A DNA stretch of 64,000 nt from the NCBI GenBank assembly GCA_015488685.1, contig WFNH01000074.1, positions 1-64,000 on the forward strand, read 5' to 3'. Below, piece by piece: positions 29,240-39,111 of the stretch. The DNA is from Marinosulfonomonas sp. Its GTDB lineage: Bacteria; Pseudomonadota; Alphaproteobacteria; Rhodobacterales; Rhodobacteraceae. A program made the translations under genes and the position numbers. Below the pieces are notes generated by a model. That model saw nothing but the letters and a program-made list of their open reading frames with translations, searched no databases and was not told where the DNA came from. Positions within the stretch are counted from its first letter, which is position 1. Every line of letters begins with the position of its first letter.

Positions 29240-29656
29240 TCAATCCTCCTTTAACCGGGTTTGAATATGGCGATAAACGCCGACAAAACGCGATACCCAG
29301 CGCGGATCTGTGCGGTCCTCGATCTTGGCTGCATCATCGGACTGGATATGCAACATCCAGCGATCATCGATCACGATGGCCACATGGGTCGACAACCGCC
29401 CGTGCCGGTACAGGATCAGATCGAACGGACGCGGGTTTTCGACCGGCTGCCATATCTGTTTGTCATGGCGGCGATCCAGCAAAGCGGCGACTTCTGCGGC
29501 TTCCTCGGCGCTGGAATAGCTTTCTGTGTAGGATGGCAGGGCGATCCCCAGTTCCCGCGCATAGACCAGCCGTGCCAGTCCCCAGCAATCGCACCCGTCA
29601 AAGCCGCGCCCCCGATCAGCATAGGGGATGCCGATATATCCGTCGGACCACGCCAT
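29240..29656 (-). CDS. NlpC/P60-family tail peptidase
   Basis: YADRGRGFDGCDCWGLARLVY (catalytic Cys) and LSTHVAIVIDDRWMLHI (His). Confidence 0.85.
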   Translation of the reverse strand: MAWSDGYIGIPYADRGRGFDGCDCWGLARLVYARELGIALPSYTESYSSAEEAAEVAALLDRRHDKQIWQPVENPRPFDLILYRHGRLSTHVAIVIDDRWMLHIQSDDAAKIEDRTDPRWVSRFVGVYRHIQTRLKED

Positions 29657-30180
29657 CAGCGGAACAGCCCCGGAAAACGGTCTTTGGTAAATCTGTCCAT
29701 CGGCACGGATTCCTCCTCGATGGGCGCGCGGGAAATCGAGATCGAGACCTCGCCTGCATTGCCGTCTACACCGATGATGTTCAGGTTGCGGTATTCCGCC
29801 TCGACCAGATCGGGCGAGGAGGCCAGAACCACCGCCATATGCACCACAGGCCGGTCGGTGAAACTGCGCAACAGATGCGCGATTTCATTGTCGACATTTT
29901 CCAGCACCAATGTGGCCGCAGCGGGTGCGTCTTCCAGATCGGACGGGAACTCGGCCGAGGCCAGAATGAACAGATAAGGGTCGGTCTGCGGGTCCGCCCC
30001 GGACCAGCTGGATCGGGTGCCATAAAGCAGTGGATCGATCGACAGGCGTTCGGTCGGATCGGTTGACAGGCGCACAGGGGCGGGTAACTCCGGATGCTCG
30101 ACGGTCAGCAGAACGACCTCGACTTCGGGGCTGCTGGCTTCTTCAAGGGCCGCACGGGCGTTTAGTGAAACCCGTCTCAT
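29656..30180 (-). CDS. Phage tail protein (DUF1833-like)
   Basis: MRRVSLNARAALEEASSPEVEVVLLTVEHPEL; gene order. Confidence 0.75.
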   Translation of the reverse strand: MRRVSLNARAALEEASSPEVEVVLLTVEHPELPAPVRLSTDPTERLSIDPLLYGTRSSWSGADPQTDPYLFILASAEFPSDLEDAPAAATLVLENVDNEIAHLLRSFTDRPVVHMAVVLASSPDLVEAEYRNLNIIGVDGNAGEVSISISRAPIEEESVPMDRFTKDRFPGLFR

Positions 30181-30599
30181 GGCAGCACCGAGATCTGGAA
30201 TGCGATCCGGAACCGGATGCCCTTGACGGTTTCGCGCGGGGTCGATGCACCGAACAGGCACAGCCAGCGGGCCGACAAAAGCAGCGGCGCGCCGCTGCCA
30301 GTCAGCAACGGGTTGCCGCTGGCATCCAGCATTGACCAGCCATCGGTTGTCGGGTCGGGCATCCAGAACGGTTTGGTGCCCAGTTTTGTTGCTGTCCGGT
30401 AAAAATTGTCAAAGACCGCTTTCTCGGATCGCGGCACGTCAATCGTCATTGAATATTCCCGCACCACGCTGGAAAAACGTCGCCGGTATGCGGGTGGGCC
30501 GGTTTCACCGGATTTGCTTTTGCGTCCGTCCTGCAGCTGTGACTGGAACCCGTTTCGCATCGGGCGCGGCAGGCTCTCGGGCCAAGTGGCAATGTTCAT
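30177..30599 (-). CDS. Phage minor tail protein
   Basis: Between tape measure and DUF1833-like gene; MNIATWPESLPRPMRNGFQ. Confidence 0.7.
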   Translation of the reverse strand: MNIATWPESLPRPMRNGFQSQLQDGRKSKSGETGPPAYRRRFSSVVREYSMTIDVPRSEKAVFDNFYRTATKLGTKPFWMPDPTTDGWSMLDASGNPLLTGSGAPLLLSARWLCLFGASTPRETVKGIRFRIAFQISVLP

Positions 30600-33280
30600 C
30601 GTAAGGCCCCCCCGGGCCGCAACCCGTATTTACGCTTCAGAACGCGATCGGCCCCGCCTCCGGCCGTGGTCATGGCATCCCCCACGGCATCGGCCAGCAC
30701 CAGCTTGTGCGATCGCCGCCCGCTGCTGTCGACGGATTCCTCGACTTCGCCGTGAACCGGTGTAGAGGACTGGTTTTCGATCACGATCAGCGGAGCCTGT
30801 GACACAGCACCGGACGCACCCTGACCGCGCATATAGGCAGGGGCAACCAGCCCACCGGCGGCAAGGCCCGGAATGTCATTACCCGCATTGATCAGTTCCA
30901 GCAGCCCGCGATGTTTTTTGGTTGCGGCGGCATTGACCATAAATTCGCCACTGCTGCCCCACATCAGCACATCATCCGACGTACCGGACCCGGGGCCGTA
31001 GATCATGCCGCCATCGGCATTCGCCGGAATGGAGGCGGGTTTCAGCCCGGGGAAAGCCGCTCCCAAAACCATACCGATCAGCCCGCCCGAGCCGCCCGTG
31101 CCCAACAGGGCGGCCAGCGGGCCTTCCCCTAGCAGAATGGCTTTCAACGCGGCCGCCTCTATGCTCTGGGCTACATTGTCCATCACATCGGCCAATGTAT
31201 TGCCTTGCAAGATCAGACCATCCAGCGCGTTATAGGTTGTGTCGGTCAGAAGATCCCATGTTTCCTTTTGCTGTTCCAGCGTCCGGGTCTCGTTGTTGCG
31301 CTGTGCGATCAGATCGGCGATGGTCTGCTTTTCCGCCGCTGTTGCATGCGCCAGTGCCTCGCGGTTGCGCAGCATTTCCTTTTGCACCGGATCGGTTTCC
31401 CGCAGGACCGCCAGTTCGTCCTTCAGACTCTGGATCAGCTTTTTGGCCGCATCTTCCTGTTTGCGGCTTCCACCGCCACCACCGCGATGTTTGCGGGGCG
31501 GCTTCCAGTTTTCAAGGAACACGATGGCATCTTTATTCTGCCAGTCCGAAATACTGCCGCCCTGTTTGCGTGGATCACCACCGCGACCGGCACCCGCGCC
31601 GGATTGTCCCATTGCAGCGATCTGGGCGGCGGTTTGCAAGGAAATACCAAGGGCAGCGGCCAGCCTTTCGGCCTCTGCAGCTGCACTTGAAACTCCGCCT
31701 GCCATATTGAGTGAAGCCAGCGCCTGGCCTTTCTCAAACGCCGCCAGCAGTTCAGCCTTCAGATCGGCAGACACATTCATTGTGTCCAGCGTATTCTCGA
31801 ATACCTGACGCTCGGATTGCGCGCGCAATTGTGCAACCTGCGCCGATCCTTCACCATACCGCAGGATCGCGGCACGGATCGCGTTTTCCTGCTGCAGAGT
31901 TTGCAGCATCTTTTGGGCCGAGGCGGCTTCCTGATAATTTGATTTCACCCGGGCAGAGGCATATTCATATGCACTTGCTGCCCATTCCGCCATCGGGTTC
32001 CGGGGCTGGTTGGCCTTGTCCCATGTGGCCATCAGCGTGGCCTTCAATTCTTTGGCCACCCCCAGTTCTTCAACCTTCTGCGCATAAATTTCGCGCTCGT
32101 GCGCCAGTCGCAGGTTCGCCACTTGTGCGCTGTCAGCCCCGAATTGTGCTGTTGCCTCGTTGATCTGGACCTCGCGCTCCAGTTCGGCCAGCATATCCCT
32201 TTGCTTTGAAACCTGCGCATCTGCCGCACGTTTGCTGGCCTCGTCCAGCGCCAACAATTCCTGAAGACGCAAGATCTGTTCCGCGATCAGACTAAGGTGC
32301 TTGTTCTCGCTATCAGACACACCGTCAACGGCCTCGGCCGCTTTGGATGTAACATCATAGGTGCGTTGCCATGCGGCGATCTGTTTTTCAATCGTATCAT
32401 TGGTTGTTGCATCGATTTCTGCATAGGCTGCCCCAACCTCCTTCACGAGATTTTGGCGCAGATCGTTTCCAATTCGATCCGTCCCCAATCCAAACTGGGC
32501 GGCGATGTCGCGTTGGCTAAATTGATCGGCATAGGCGGCAGAACCACGGCCCACAGTTACTTTCTCTGCAATGGCCCCTGTTTTCAGCAAAGCCTCTCGA
32601 CGGCGCACCTCGGTTAGCGCCTCCAGATATTTGCGCGCTTCTGTTGCTCCAGAACCAAAACGTTCGATCAAAGAGGCCGTGTCCATCCGCGCGTCATGCA
32701 CCGATGCGCGATAGCGGTCTATGCCCTCTGACAGGCTGTCGATGCGTTCTTCCAGCGACATTGCCGCAGGGCCTGACTCCCGGAACCATCCAACCAGCGC
32801 AGCCCCGGCCGCAATCGCGCCAATGGTGATAAAATTGATCGGGCTTAACATCGACACAAACGCCGATCCCAGCGCATTGACCGCCCCTGCCGCACCCATC
32901 GGTCCGATCACCTGCGTGATCTGGGTGCCTTGCTGCAGGGCCAGTTGCAACGGGTTCTGCCCTGCCGCCATCATGACACCAACGTCATTGAACTGGGCAA
33001 CCAGATTGCCGACGCTGCCTGCAGCTGCTTTGTTTGCTGCCCCCAGCTTGCCAACAGTATTGGCGGCGGCAACCTCGGCAGCGGAAAGCTGCCTCACTTG
33101 CGTCTTAGCAACTACCGCACTGACCCCGAGCGCTTTGGTTCCGATAGTTGCAGCTTTGCCTTTCCGGCCCAGATTTTCGGTGGACTTGGTTACGGTGTCG
33201 GTGGCTTTACCGGTAGCGGTCAACTCGGCCTTGGCCTGACGAGCGTCGGCCTTCAGCAACATAGACATATTAATGGTCAT
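30596..33280 (-). CDS. Tail tape measure protein
   Basis: 894 aa, coiled/hydrophobic, MLSPINFITIGAIAAGAALVGWF; gene order. Confidence 0.9.
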   Translation of the reverse strand: MTINMSMLLKADARQAKAELTATGKATDTVTKSTENLGRKGKAATIGTKALGVSAVVAKTQVRQLSAAEVAAANTVGKLGAANKAAAGSVGNLVAQFNDVGVMMAAGQNPLQLALQQGTQITQVIGPMGAAGAVNALGSAFVSMLSPINFITIGAIAAGAALVGWFRESGPAAMSLEERIDSLSEGIDRYRASVHDARMDTASLIERFGSGATEARKYLEALTEVRRREALLKTGAIAEKVTVGRGSAAYADQFSQRDIAAQFGLGTDRIGNDLRQNLVKEVGAAYAEIDATTNDTIEKQIAAWQRTYDVTSKAAEAVDGVSDSENKHLSLIAEQILRLQELLALDEASKRAADAQVSKQRDMLAELEREVQINEATAQFGADSAQVANLRLAHEREIYAQKVEELGVAKELKATLMATWDKANQPRNPMAEWAASAYEYASARVKSNYQEAASAQKMLQTLQQENAIRAAILRYGEGSAQVAQLRAQSERQVFENTLDTMNVSADLKAELLAAFEKGQALASLNMAGGVSSAAAEAERLAAALGISLQTAAQIAAMGQSGAGAGRGGDPRKQGGSISDWQNKDAIVFLENWKPPRKHRGGGGGSRKQEDAAKKLIQSLKDELAVLRETDPVQKEMLRNREALAHATAAEKQTIADLIAQRNNETRTLEQQKETWDLLTDTTYNALDGLILQGNTLADVMDNVAQSIEAAALKAILLGEGPLAALLGTGGSGGLIGMVLGAAFPGLKPASIPANADGGMIYGPGSGTSDDVLMWGSSGEFMVNAAATKKHRGLLELINAGNDIPGLAAGGLVAPAYMRGQGASGAVSQAPLIVIENQSSTPVHGEVEESVDSSGRRSHKLVLADAVGDAMTTAGGGADRVLKRKYGLRPGGALR

Positions 33281-33635
33281 TGCCGCCCTCCGTTCATTTC
33301 CGCGCGTGCCGCCCGTTCAATCACTCTCAATTCCGCCCAGCCTTCCGGCTTCAGTTTGATGCCGGCCATTTTCAGGCCGACCTTGACGCCGCAATAGTCC
33401 AGACCCGTGGCGATCAGGCTGCCGTCCGGCCGACAAACCGTGCGCCATTGTGATTGCACGGCCAGAAAGGCCTCGAGTGCCCGTTTGTTTTCCGGCCAGA
33501 CACCGTCAGCACCATCCGGTTCCAGATCGGCCGCTTGCAGATCAAGACCCAGCTGGCGCGCATCGGACAATGCCCCATCCTGTTCTTCGGATTTCGGGCC
33601 AAGCGATCCGTTTGCCCACGCCCGCCCGGCCCATT
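33277..33635 (-). CDS. Downstream (-1 frame) part of tail assembly chaperone (DUF1799-like)
   Basis: KLEWAGRAWANGSLGPKSEEQDGALSDARQLGLDLQ... continues in the -1 frame from GGGAAAC at 33639-33645. Confidence 0.7.
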
Positions 33636-33965
33636 CTAGTTTCCCACGCGCGCTTTCATCACGGCGCGCAGGTATGCATTCACCAATGCGATCCGCACAA
33701 AATACAGGCCCAGAAGCCGGTCGCGCAGCGCGTCGTTGTAAGGCAGCGGTTTTTTGTTGTCATCGACCACATCCTCGATCGAAACAATGACCTCCTTCAG
33801 AAAGTCTGTTGTGCCCTCGGCGGTATTCAGATCGAATGTCTCGGCGGCATCGGCTGGCAAAACGCGAAACCGCACAGACATGGTATCTTCCTTGTGCCCC
33901 CCGTCGACGGGAACCATGACAGGAACCTGATGGGTGAACTCGGGGCTGGTGGCAATTTGAAACAT
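33636..33965 (-). CDS. Tail assembly chaperone, zero-frame product
   Basis: Between tail tube and tape measure; ends VMKARVGN* at the slippery heptamer. Confidence 0.75.
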   Translation of the reverse strand: MFQIATSPEFTHQVPVMVPVDGGHKEDTMSVRFRVLPADAAETFDLNTAEGTTDFLKEVIVSIEDVVDDNKKPLPYNDALRDRLLGLYFVRIALVNAYLRAVMKARVGN

Positions 33966-33986
33966 GGTTTTTCCTTTTGAAGTTTA

Positions 33987-34916
33987 TCAGGTCAGCGTCA
34001 GGGTCCACTGGTCATTTCCGACCGTGGGAACCGGCACCATGCGCAAGGGCCATTCGGTAATGTCCTGTGCATTTTCCAAGCCCTGCGGGCGCTGCATCTG
34101 GGCTGTCGGCAGCGACAGCGTGGCGATCTTGCCCGCCCCGACACCATGAACCAGAGAAACCGGCACGGACGACTGATCATTGGCCATCTGGTATGGATCC
34201 AGCGTTGTCAGCGGTACGGCTTCGACTGTCGCTTCGACAGATTCCGATTTATCCGTGATCAGGATGCCTTCCGAGCCGACCAGAAAACGCGGCTCGACCG
34301 CGTTGCCAAGGTTCAGCATACAGCTGCGCATCACCAGTGACGTGCCGTTGATTGTGAACGTCGTGGTGTTGGCGCTGGTGACGACCTGCGGCTTCTGGAA
34401 TGCATTCAGCGCGGGGGCGACACGGGGTTGTTCGCTGGGCAGTTTGAACAGCCCGGTGAATTCGAATTTCAGATACGGGATGCCTTGTGCGGTGAATTCC
34501 ATCGTGCATGTGCCACGGGTGCCCAACATCACATATTGCGTCCCGCCGATCCAGACATAGAGCGCGATGCTTTCGTGGCTGTCGGATACGGGATTATAGG
34601 TCACCGAGGTGCTGGCAACGATTGTTTCTGCAACCGCACAGGCCCGCAGCAACGGACCCCACGCAGGTGCTGTGCCTGCCGTGCCGCTGGGAGCCAGTTC
34701 GACGTTGAATGCCAGTTTGGAGTGCAGTTCGACAGGCACGGTGCCCTGTGCGCCGAGATACGGCAATTCCAGTTCACGGTCGACGTCATTGCCTTCCATT
34801 GGCGTCAGGGTCACTTGCGTGGCCAGAATGCCGTTTGCGCCAGTCGGGGTCGGATCCACGCCATAGGCGGATTCGATCTTTGCCAGCAGGATTTTACTGC
34901 GCCATTTAATAGCCAT
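33987..34916 (-). CDS. Phage tail tube protein
   Basis: MAIKWRSKILLAKIESAYGVDPTPTGANGILATQ... Confidence 0.85.
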   Translation of the reverse strand: MAIKWRSKILLAKIESAYGVDPTPTGANGILATQVTLTPMEGNDVDRELELPYLGAQGTVPVELHSKLAFNVELAPSGTAGTAPAWGPLLRACAVAETIVASTSVTYNPVSDSHESIALYVWIGGTQYVMLGTRGTCTMEFTAQGIPYLKFEFTGLFKLPSEQPRVAPALNAFQKPQVVTSANTTTFTINGTSLVMRSCMLNLGNAVEPRFLVGSEGILITDKSESVEATVEAVPLTTLDPYQMANDQSSVPVSLVHGVGAGKIATLSLPTAQMQRPQGLENAQDITEWPLRMVPVPTVGNDQWTLTLT

Positions 34917-35069
34917 TTAAGCCTCCTTTTTTGCTGGCTTGGAAACCGCCGGTTTTACGGGGGCATCAGCCGGTTTTGTCTGATCGTCAGGGTTGGGTTT
35001 CAGCGAACCATCCTTGGCACGCAGGAAACTGCCGCCGGTCTGTGGCAATGCATGGGGGGGCTTTGTCAT
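34917..35069 (-). CDS. DUF2635-like short phage protein
   Basis: 50 aa: MTKPPHALPQTGGSFLRAKDGSLKPNPDDQTKPADAPVKPAVSKPAKKEA; start and stop overlap neighbours; below the ORF-track length cutoff. Confidence 0.7.
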   Translation of the reverse strand: MTKPPHALPQTGGSFLRAKDGSLKPNPDDQTKPADAPVKPAVSKPAKKEA

Positions 35070-35497
35070 GGCGTAATCCTCAACTGGTCCTTGATGTTGA
35101 AATCGATCTGGTAGATCACTGTGCCCGCCTTCATGGTGACAAGGTTACCGCGCGCCAGCCGGAACACGCCGACCTCGTCATTCGGTCCCCATCCGGCAAT
35201 CGCGACAATCACCTGATCCAGCAACCCCTCGATATCGTCCAGAATACGGTCGGCCGTGGCGTCATAGCTTTTGAAGGTCAGCACCACCGCAATCGCCCGA
35301 TCAAACAACTGGGTGTAAAATCCGGCACCGGCCTCGCTTTGACCGCCCTGCAGCCCAAGACCAAGTACATAGGCTGACGGGGTCTGTTTGGGCAGCGTGT
35401 TGGTGCGCATCAGGTTGGCAAAATCAGCTGCACCGTAGATCCGGTTGTTCAATGCCGGAACCTTGGATTGCAGGCGGGCCATCACATCGGCAATCAT
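35066..35497 (-). CDS. Mu gp37-like tail completion protein
   Basis: MIADVMARLQSKVPALNNRIYGAADFANL; gene order. Confidence 0.75.
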   Translation of the reverse strand: MIADVMARLQSKVPALNNRIYGAADFANLMRTNTLPKQTPSAYVLGLGLQGGQSEAGAGFYTQLFDRAIAVVLTFKSYDATADRILDDIEGLLDQVIVAIAGWGPNDEVGVFRLARGNLVTMKAGTVIYQIDFNIKDQLRITP

Positions 35498-35925
35498 CAG
35501 ATGAACCCCTTCAGATTGTCGGCGGTCAGGGGACGTTCACGATCGGTAATACGCACTCCGGTGCCGCCGGTTCCCGCAGGCTCGGCCCCTGCAACATCCA
35601 GACGGATGGTGCCTGACGCGATATCCTTCAGGGTGCGGATGGCTGCGTCATAGTCCTTTTCGATCTTGGGTTCGGCATCAGAGACATGCAGCTTCCAGAT
35701 TGCGATTGCCTCGGCCAACTCCTCGATCAGGCGGGGCGTGGCTGTGAGCGGCAAGCTGTACCGCGCGGCCAGATAGCCGTCGATCATGGCCTCTGCACCC
35801 GTAATGGCACTGTCCACCACAGCCGTATCGATTACACCGTTGGCAATCTCGGCCCGATCGGTCAGCGCAATCAGCATGCGCTCTCCGTATCGCTCGGTCA
35901 GTTTTGCAAGTGTTGTATAGGCCAC
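35497..35925 (-). CDS. Mu gp36-like (DUF1320) protein
   Basis: MAYTTLAKLTERYGERMLIALTDRA. Confidence 0.88.
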   Translation of the reverse strand: MAYTTLAKLTERYGERMLIALTDRAEIANGVIDTAVVDSAITGAEAMIDGYLAARYSLPLTATPRLIEELAEAIAIWKLHVSDAEPKIEKDYDAAIRTLKDIASGTIRLDVAGAEPAGTGGTGVRITDRERPLTADNLKGFI

Positions 35926-35960
35926 GACGGGTTTCCTTGACGGGGTTTAATTGCGGATGG

Positions 35961-36479
35961 TTATTCGTCACCTTCAAGCGTGGTGACAGTCAGGGCCGGA
36001 TCCAGACGGATTGCGGCCATCTCGTCCTCGGTCAGATCGGCCAAAGGGATCAGTGTGGCCTCGGCCGTGAAATGCCGACCCGCCCGCCAGCGGCCACGCT
36101 TGGGGCCAACAATCGAGACACAGGGGCCTGTGATGCCCGTATCCCCGCCTTCAGGGCTGTCGGGGCCGGTGGCAGAATTCACCGGCCCCTCATTTGCCGC
36201 AGGTTCACCTGCGGCCACCGGGGGGGTATTGGTATTCGGGGCGGGTGCGACCGCAGATCCGTTCGCACCCTCATCCGACGGCCCGGCAGTATCAGGGTCC
36301 GAGGGGAAATTCCCGGCTTCGGGCAAACCGCCACCGGTCACACGGGTATCGGTCGAGTGGGCTTGCGCATCATTGATCCGCTTTTCCAGCTTGGCATCGC
36401 CAATATTCGCAGGAAATTTCAGGCCCAATGCATTGGCCTGCGCTTCCAGTTCCAAACGCTCTTTAGATTTGGTCGACAT
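35961..36479 (-). CDS. Mu-like gp35-type protein with Pro/Gly-rich linker
   Basis: Position between capsid and DUF1320; C-terminal RAGRHFTAEATLIPLADLTEDEMAAIRLDPALTV. Confidence 0.65.
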   Translation of the reverse strand: MSTKSKERLELEAQANALGLKFPANIGDAKLEKRINDAQAHSTDTRVTGGGLPEAGNFPSDPDTAGPSDEGANGSAVAPAPNTNTPPVAAGEPAANEGPVNSATGPDSPEGGDTGITGPCVSIVGPKRGRWRAGRHFTAEATLIPLADLTEDEMAAIRLDPALTVTTLEGDE

Positions 36480-36551
36480 GTTCCGGCTCCTTATTGATTT
36501 GATAAAGCGGCCCAGCCCTGCCGGGCCGCTCTAAAAATCAACGTGCGGGGA

Positions 36552-37445
36552 TTAGGCCAGCCACGGAACGACCAGCAATTCGGCGGTGCCTTTCCAGACA
36601 TTGGTGGCACCGGCAGCGTCACGCTCGGCGTTCAGCAACATCATGCCCGCCTCTTCCAATGCAGGCGGAACCACCAGCAGGTTCGGTGTGATCCCCATCG
36701 GGGTGCCATAATCGCCCTTCATGCTCTGCAGCGCGCTGCGGGCCGTTTTGTAATGGGCGGCATCCAGCGTCTGTTTTGAACCCCACGCCATATGCGGGAA
36801 ACCATAGCCAACCGCGCAACGGCTTTCCGCGCCATAGATGAATTTGCGGTTCATGAACACATTGTCGTCGGTCTGGCGATCCTTGGCCACAAATGTCGGG
36901 GCTTTGCGTTGCTGGAAGATGATCGGCTTGACCACCTCGTTTGTGGCCAACAGGAACCACGGGGTGCCGGACCCACCATCAGTATTGGCAAAGGTGGTCA
37001 TCTTCTCATCCTCACCAATCACAGGATGATCGGTGTCAAAGAAGTACTGGCCATCATAGCATTCGGAGGTGAAGCCGTTTTTCAACGCATCCCAAACCAG
37101 TTGTTCGGGGTGGCGCGCGGCAGTGCGGCCCATGATCTCGAACCGCTTGGTATACATGCCGAAGGTATCATCTTCGATATCATTACGATCCACGCCGACG
37201 GTTTGTTCCCAGTCGCGGTTCTTGATGCGGTAATCATGGCTTTTCAGGTTCTGGACCACACGGGGGCCAAGCCATTCCTTCATGCTGGGCAGTTCTCCCA
37301 GCCAGCCATAGATATTTTCGCCGGTGCTGGATGGCACGGTTTCGGATACCGCATCGCGCATGGTTGGCACCGCATCGAATGCGCCTTGATAGGCTGTGCT
37401 AAAGCCGACGCGCAGGGCATTGATATTTGCAGAGTTGATAATCAT
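36552..37445 (-). CDS. Major capsid protein (Mu gpT-like)
   Basis: MIINSANINALRVGFSTAYQGAFDAVPT. Confidence 0.93.
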   Translation of the reverse strand: MIINSANINALRVGFSTAYQGAFDAVPTMRDAVSETVPSSTGENIYGWLGELPSMKEWLGPRVVQNLKSHDYRIKNRDWEQTVGVDRNDIEDDTFGMYTKRFEIMGRTAARHPEQLVWDALKNGFTSECYDGQYFFDTDHPVIGEDEKMTTFANTDGGSGTPWFLLATNEVVKPIIFQQRKAPTFVAKDRQTDDNVFMNRKFIYGAESRCAVGYGFPHMAWGSKQTLDAAHYKTARSALQSMKGDYGTPMGITPNLLVVPPALEEAGMMLLNAERDAAGATNVWKGTAELLVVPWLA

Positions 37446-37457
37446 TGCTGGGACTCC

Positions 37458-37907
37458 TTAAGGTGCAGCGATTTTGGTGATGGCTTCGTCAAAACGGACC
37501 CAGACGCCAAGAGGATCCACATCCTCGATCAGCCCGGCTGCAGAGCGGGGCATGCCGACACCAGTGCCGTCTGTCTTGGCAACCGTTTGGTCGTCGTCGA
37601 TCCATGCGACCGCGCCGATATCAGCGACGGTGATCTGATCGGCTGGCGATGCCGAATTTTCATAGCGGAAAATGCCCGGATCAAAACGCACAGTCAGATC
37701 ACCGTCGGCACCAGTGGAATTGTCGACAGGTTCATGGGCGCGACCAACGCCGTGCGATCCGGCGACTGCCTGACCATTCACCAGATATCCGGCGGCATTA
37801 CGCATCAGCATCGCCCCCGCGAAAATCTTGGTGGAGGCCGCGACAAGGCCGACACGGTTGTCACCCAAGCTTTGCGGTGTGTTACGGTCTTCGGTCAGTG
37901 CAGTCAT
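37458..37907 (-). CDS. DUF2190-like capsid decoration protein
   Basis: Between gpT and gpI; MTALTEDRNTPQSLGDNRVGLVAASTKIFAGAML. Confidence 0.75.
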   Translation of the reverse strand: MTALTEDRNTPQSLGDNRVGLVAASTKIFAGAMLMRNAAGYLVNGQAVAGSHGVGRAHEPVDNSTGADGDLTVRFDPGIFRYENSASPADQITVADIGAVAWIDDDQTVAKTDGTGVGMPRSAAGLIEDVDPLGVWVRFDEAITKIAAP

Positions 37908-39010
37908 TACAGGGCCTCCTCGGCTGCGCGCTCTTCAGCGAGCGTTTTTGCGTAATCTTCAGGATCAATGCCCAACTGCACAGCAATCTTGGTCTGCTCG
38001 GCATTCAGGGCAATTTTGCCATCCGTTGTCTCGGGCGGGACGATCATGGTGGTGGTTCCGTTCAAAACCGGCATTGCGCCGATTTCCTTCTGGACCCGGT
38101 CCGCATCTTCCATGTGCATGGCAATATAGTGGTCCCGCAGCGGCTTGACCCCGACGCGCCCTTCGGCAATTGCCGCATCGACAAATGCAGTGGCCTTGTC
38201 GCGGGCAGTTGTTTCGCTGATTGCGTTCAACTGTTTGGTCAGGTCGCTGATTTCCGATTGCAGCGCGACAATTTCTTCGGGCGCGGCGGAACCATTCTCG
38301 GATTTTGCCTTGGCGGCATCCAGAATGGCGTCAATATCCGCGTCCGCATCGACACCCAGCGCAACACCGATCTCGCCGATCTGCGACTGCAGCGCCTTGG
38401 CATCCTTGCCCTTATCGCCATCTGCATCGGACCCCTTTGCCGACAGCTTTGTTTTGACTGCGGCTTTGACCTGATCTTCGGTCGCATCCGCTTCCAGCCC
38501 CAGAAGGCCGGTCAGAAACTTCATCCAGTCCATTTGATTTTCCTGTTGTTGATGAAGCGCGGTCAGACCGCGCAGGTTGGGTTTGTTCACAAGGCTGACC
38601 CGCAGAATGCTGCGGATCACGTTGTTGCTATCGTGAAGAATGACCGGGGACAGGCCGCGATAGGCACGATCCCCGACCAGCTGGTGGCCGCTCTTGGTCC
38701 ATTCGACCTTGCCCCAGATGCCGTCTTCGCGCGCCTGCATCTCCACAATCCAGCCATGTGCAGGCGCAGGCTCGCCGCGCGGGGCGGCCAGATCGGTTGA
38801 GTGATTTTCATCAATCGGCAAGCGCGGGGCGGTGGCAAAGCTGGCCGCGATGACCTTTTGTGCATCATAGCGGTAGGGGCCGCGCGCATCGCCCGTGCCC
38901 ACTGTTCCTTTTGGCAGGATATGCACCCACTCGGGCACATCCGTTGCATCGGCGGTGTCCGGCAGGCTGCAGGCGCTCATAAGGGCAATGGTATGGTGGC
39001 GTTTTGTCAT
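37907..39010 (-). CDS. Mu-like protease/scaffold (gpI)
   Basis: LPIDENHSTDLAAPRGEPAPAHGWIVEMQAREDGIWGKVEWT. Confidence 0.9.
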   Translation of the reverse strand: MTKRHHTIALMSACSLPDTADATDVPEWVHILPKGTVGTGDARGPYRYDAQKVIAASFATAPRLPIDENHSTDLAAPRGEPAPAHGWIVEMQAREDGIWGKVEWTKSGHQLVGDRAYRGLSPVILHDSNNVIRSILRVSLVNKPNLRGLTALHQQQENQMDWMKFLTGLLGLEADATEDQVKAAVKTKLSAKGSDADGDKGKDAKALQSQIGEIGVALGVDADADIDAILDAAKAKSENGSAAPEEIVALQSEISDLTKQLNAISETTARDKATAFVDAAIAEGRVGVKPLRDHYIAMHMEDADRVQKEIGAMPVLNGTTTMIVPPETTDGKIALNAEQTKIAVQLGIDPEDYAKTLAEERAAEEAL

Positions 39011-39111
39011 GCAGCGATAATCGCGTTGCAGGACGGCTCAAAACACCCACAACGGCTTGCGGGTGGCGGTGATCACGGCCTCTTACAAGATGGCCGAGGC
39101 ATTGGGCTGCG

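Noticed and set aside
33414-33602. ORF starting MARNPKNRMGHCPM as an extra gene
   Set aside because: Lies out of frame inside the chaperone frameshift extension; no coding support.
25910-39010. Gene transfer agent instead of prophage (GTA-like tail and holin)
   Set aside because: MuA, MuB, repressor, GemA, Mu-type terminase, portal and capsid show a transposable phage.
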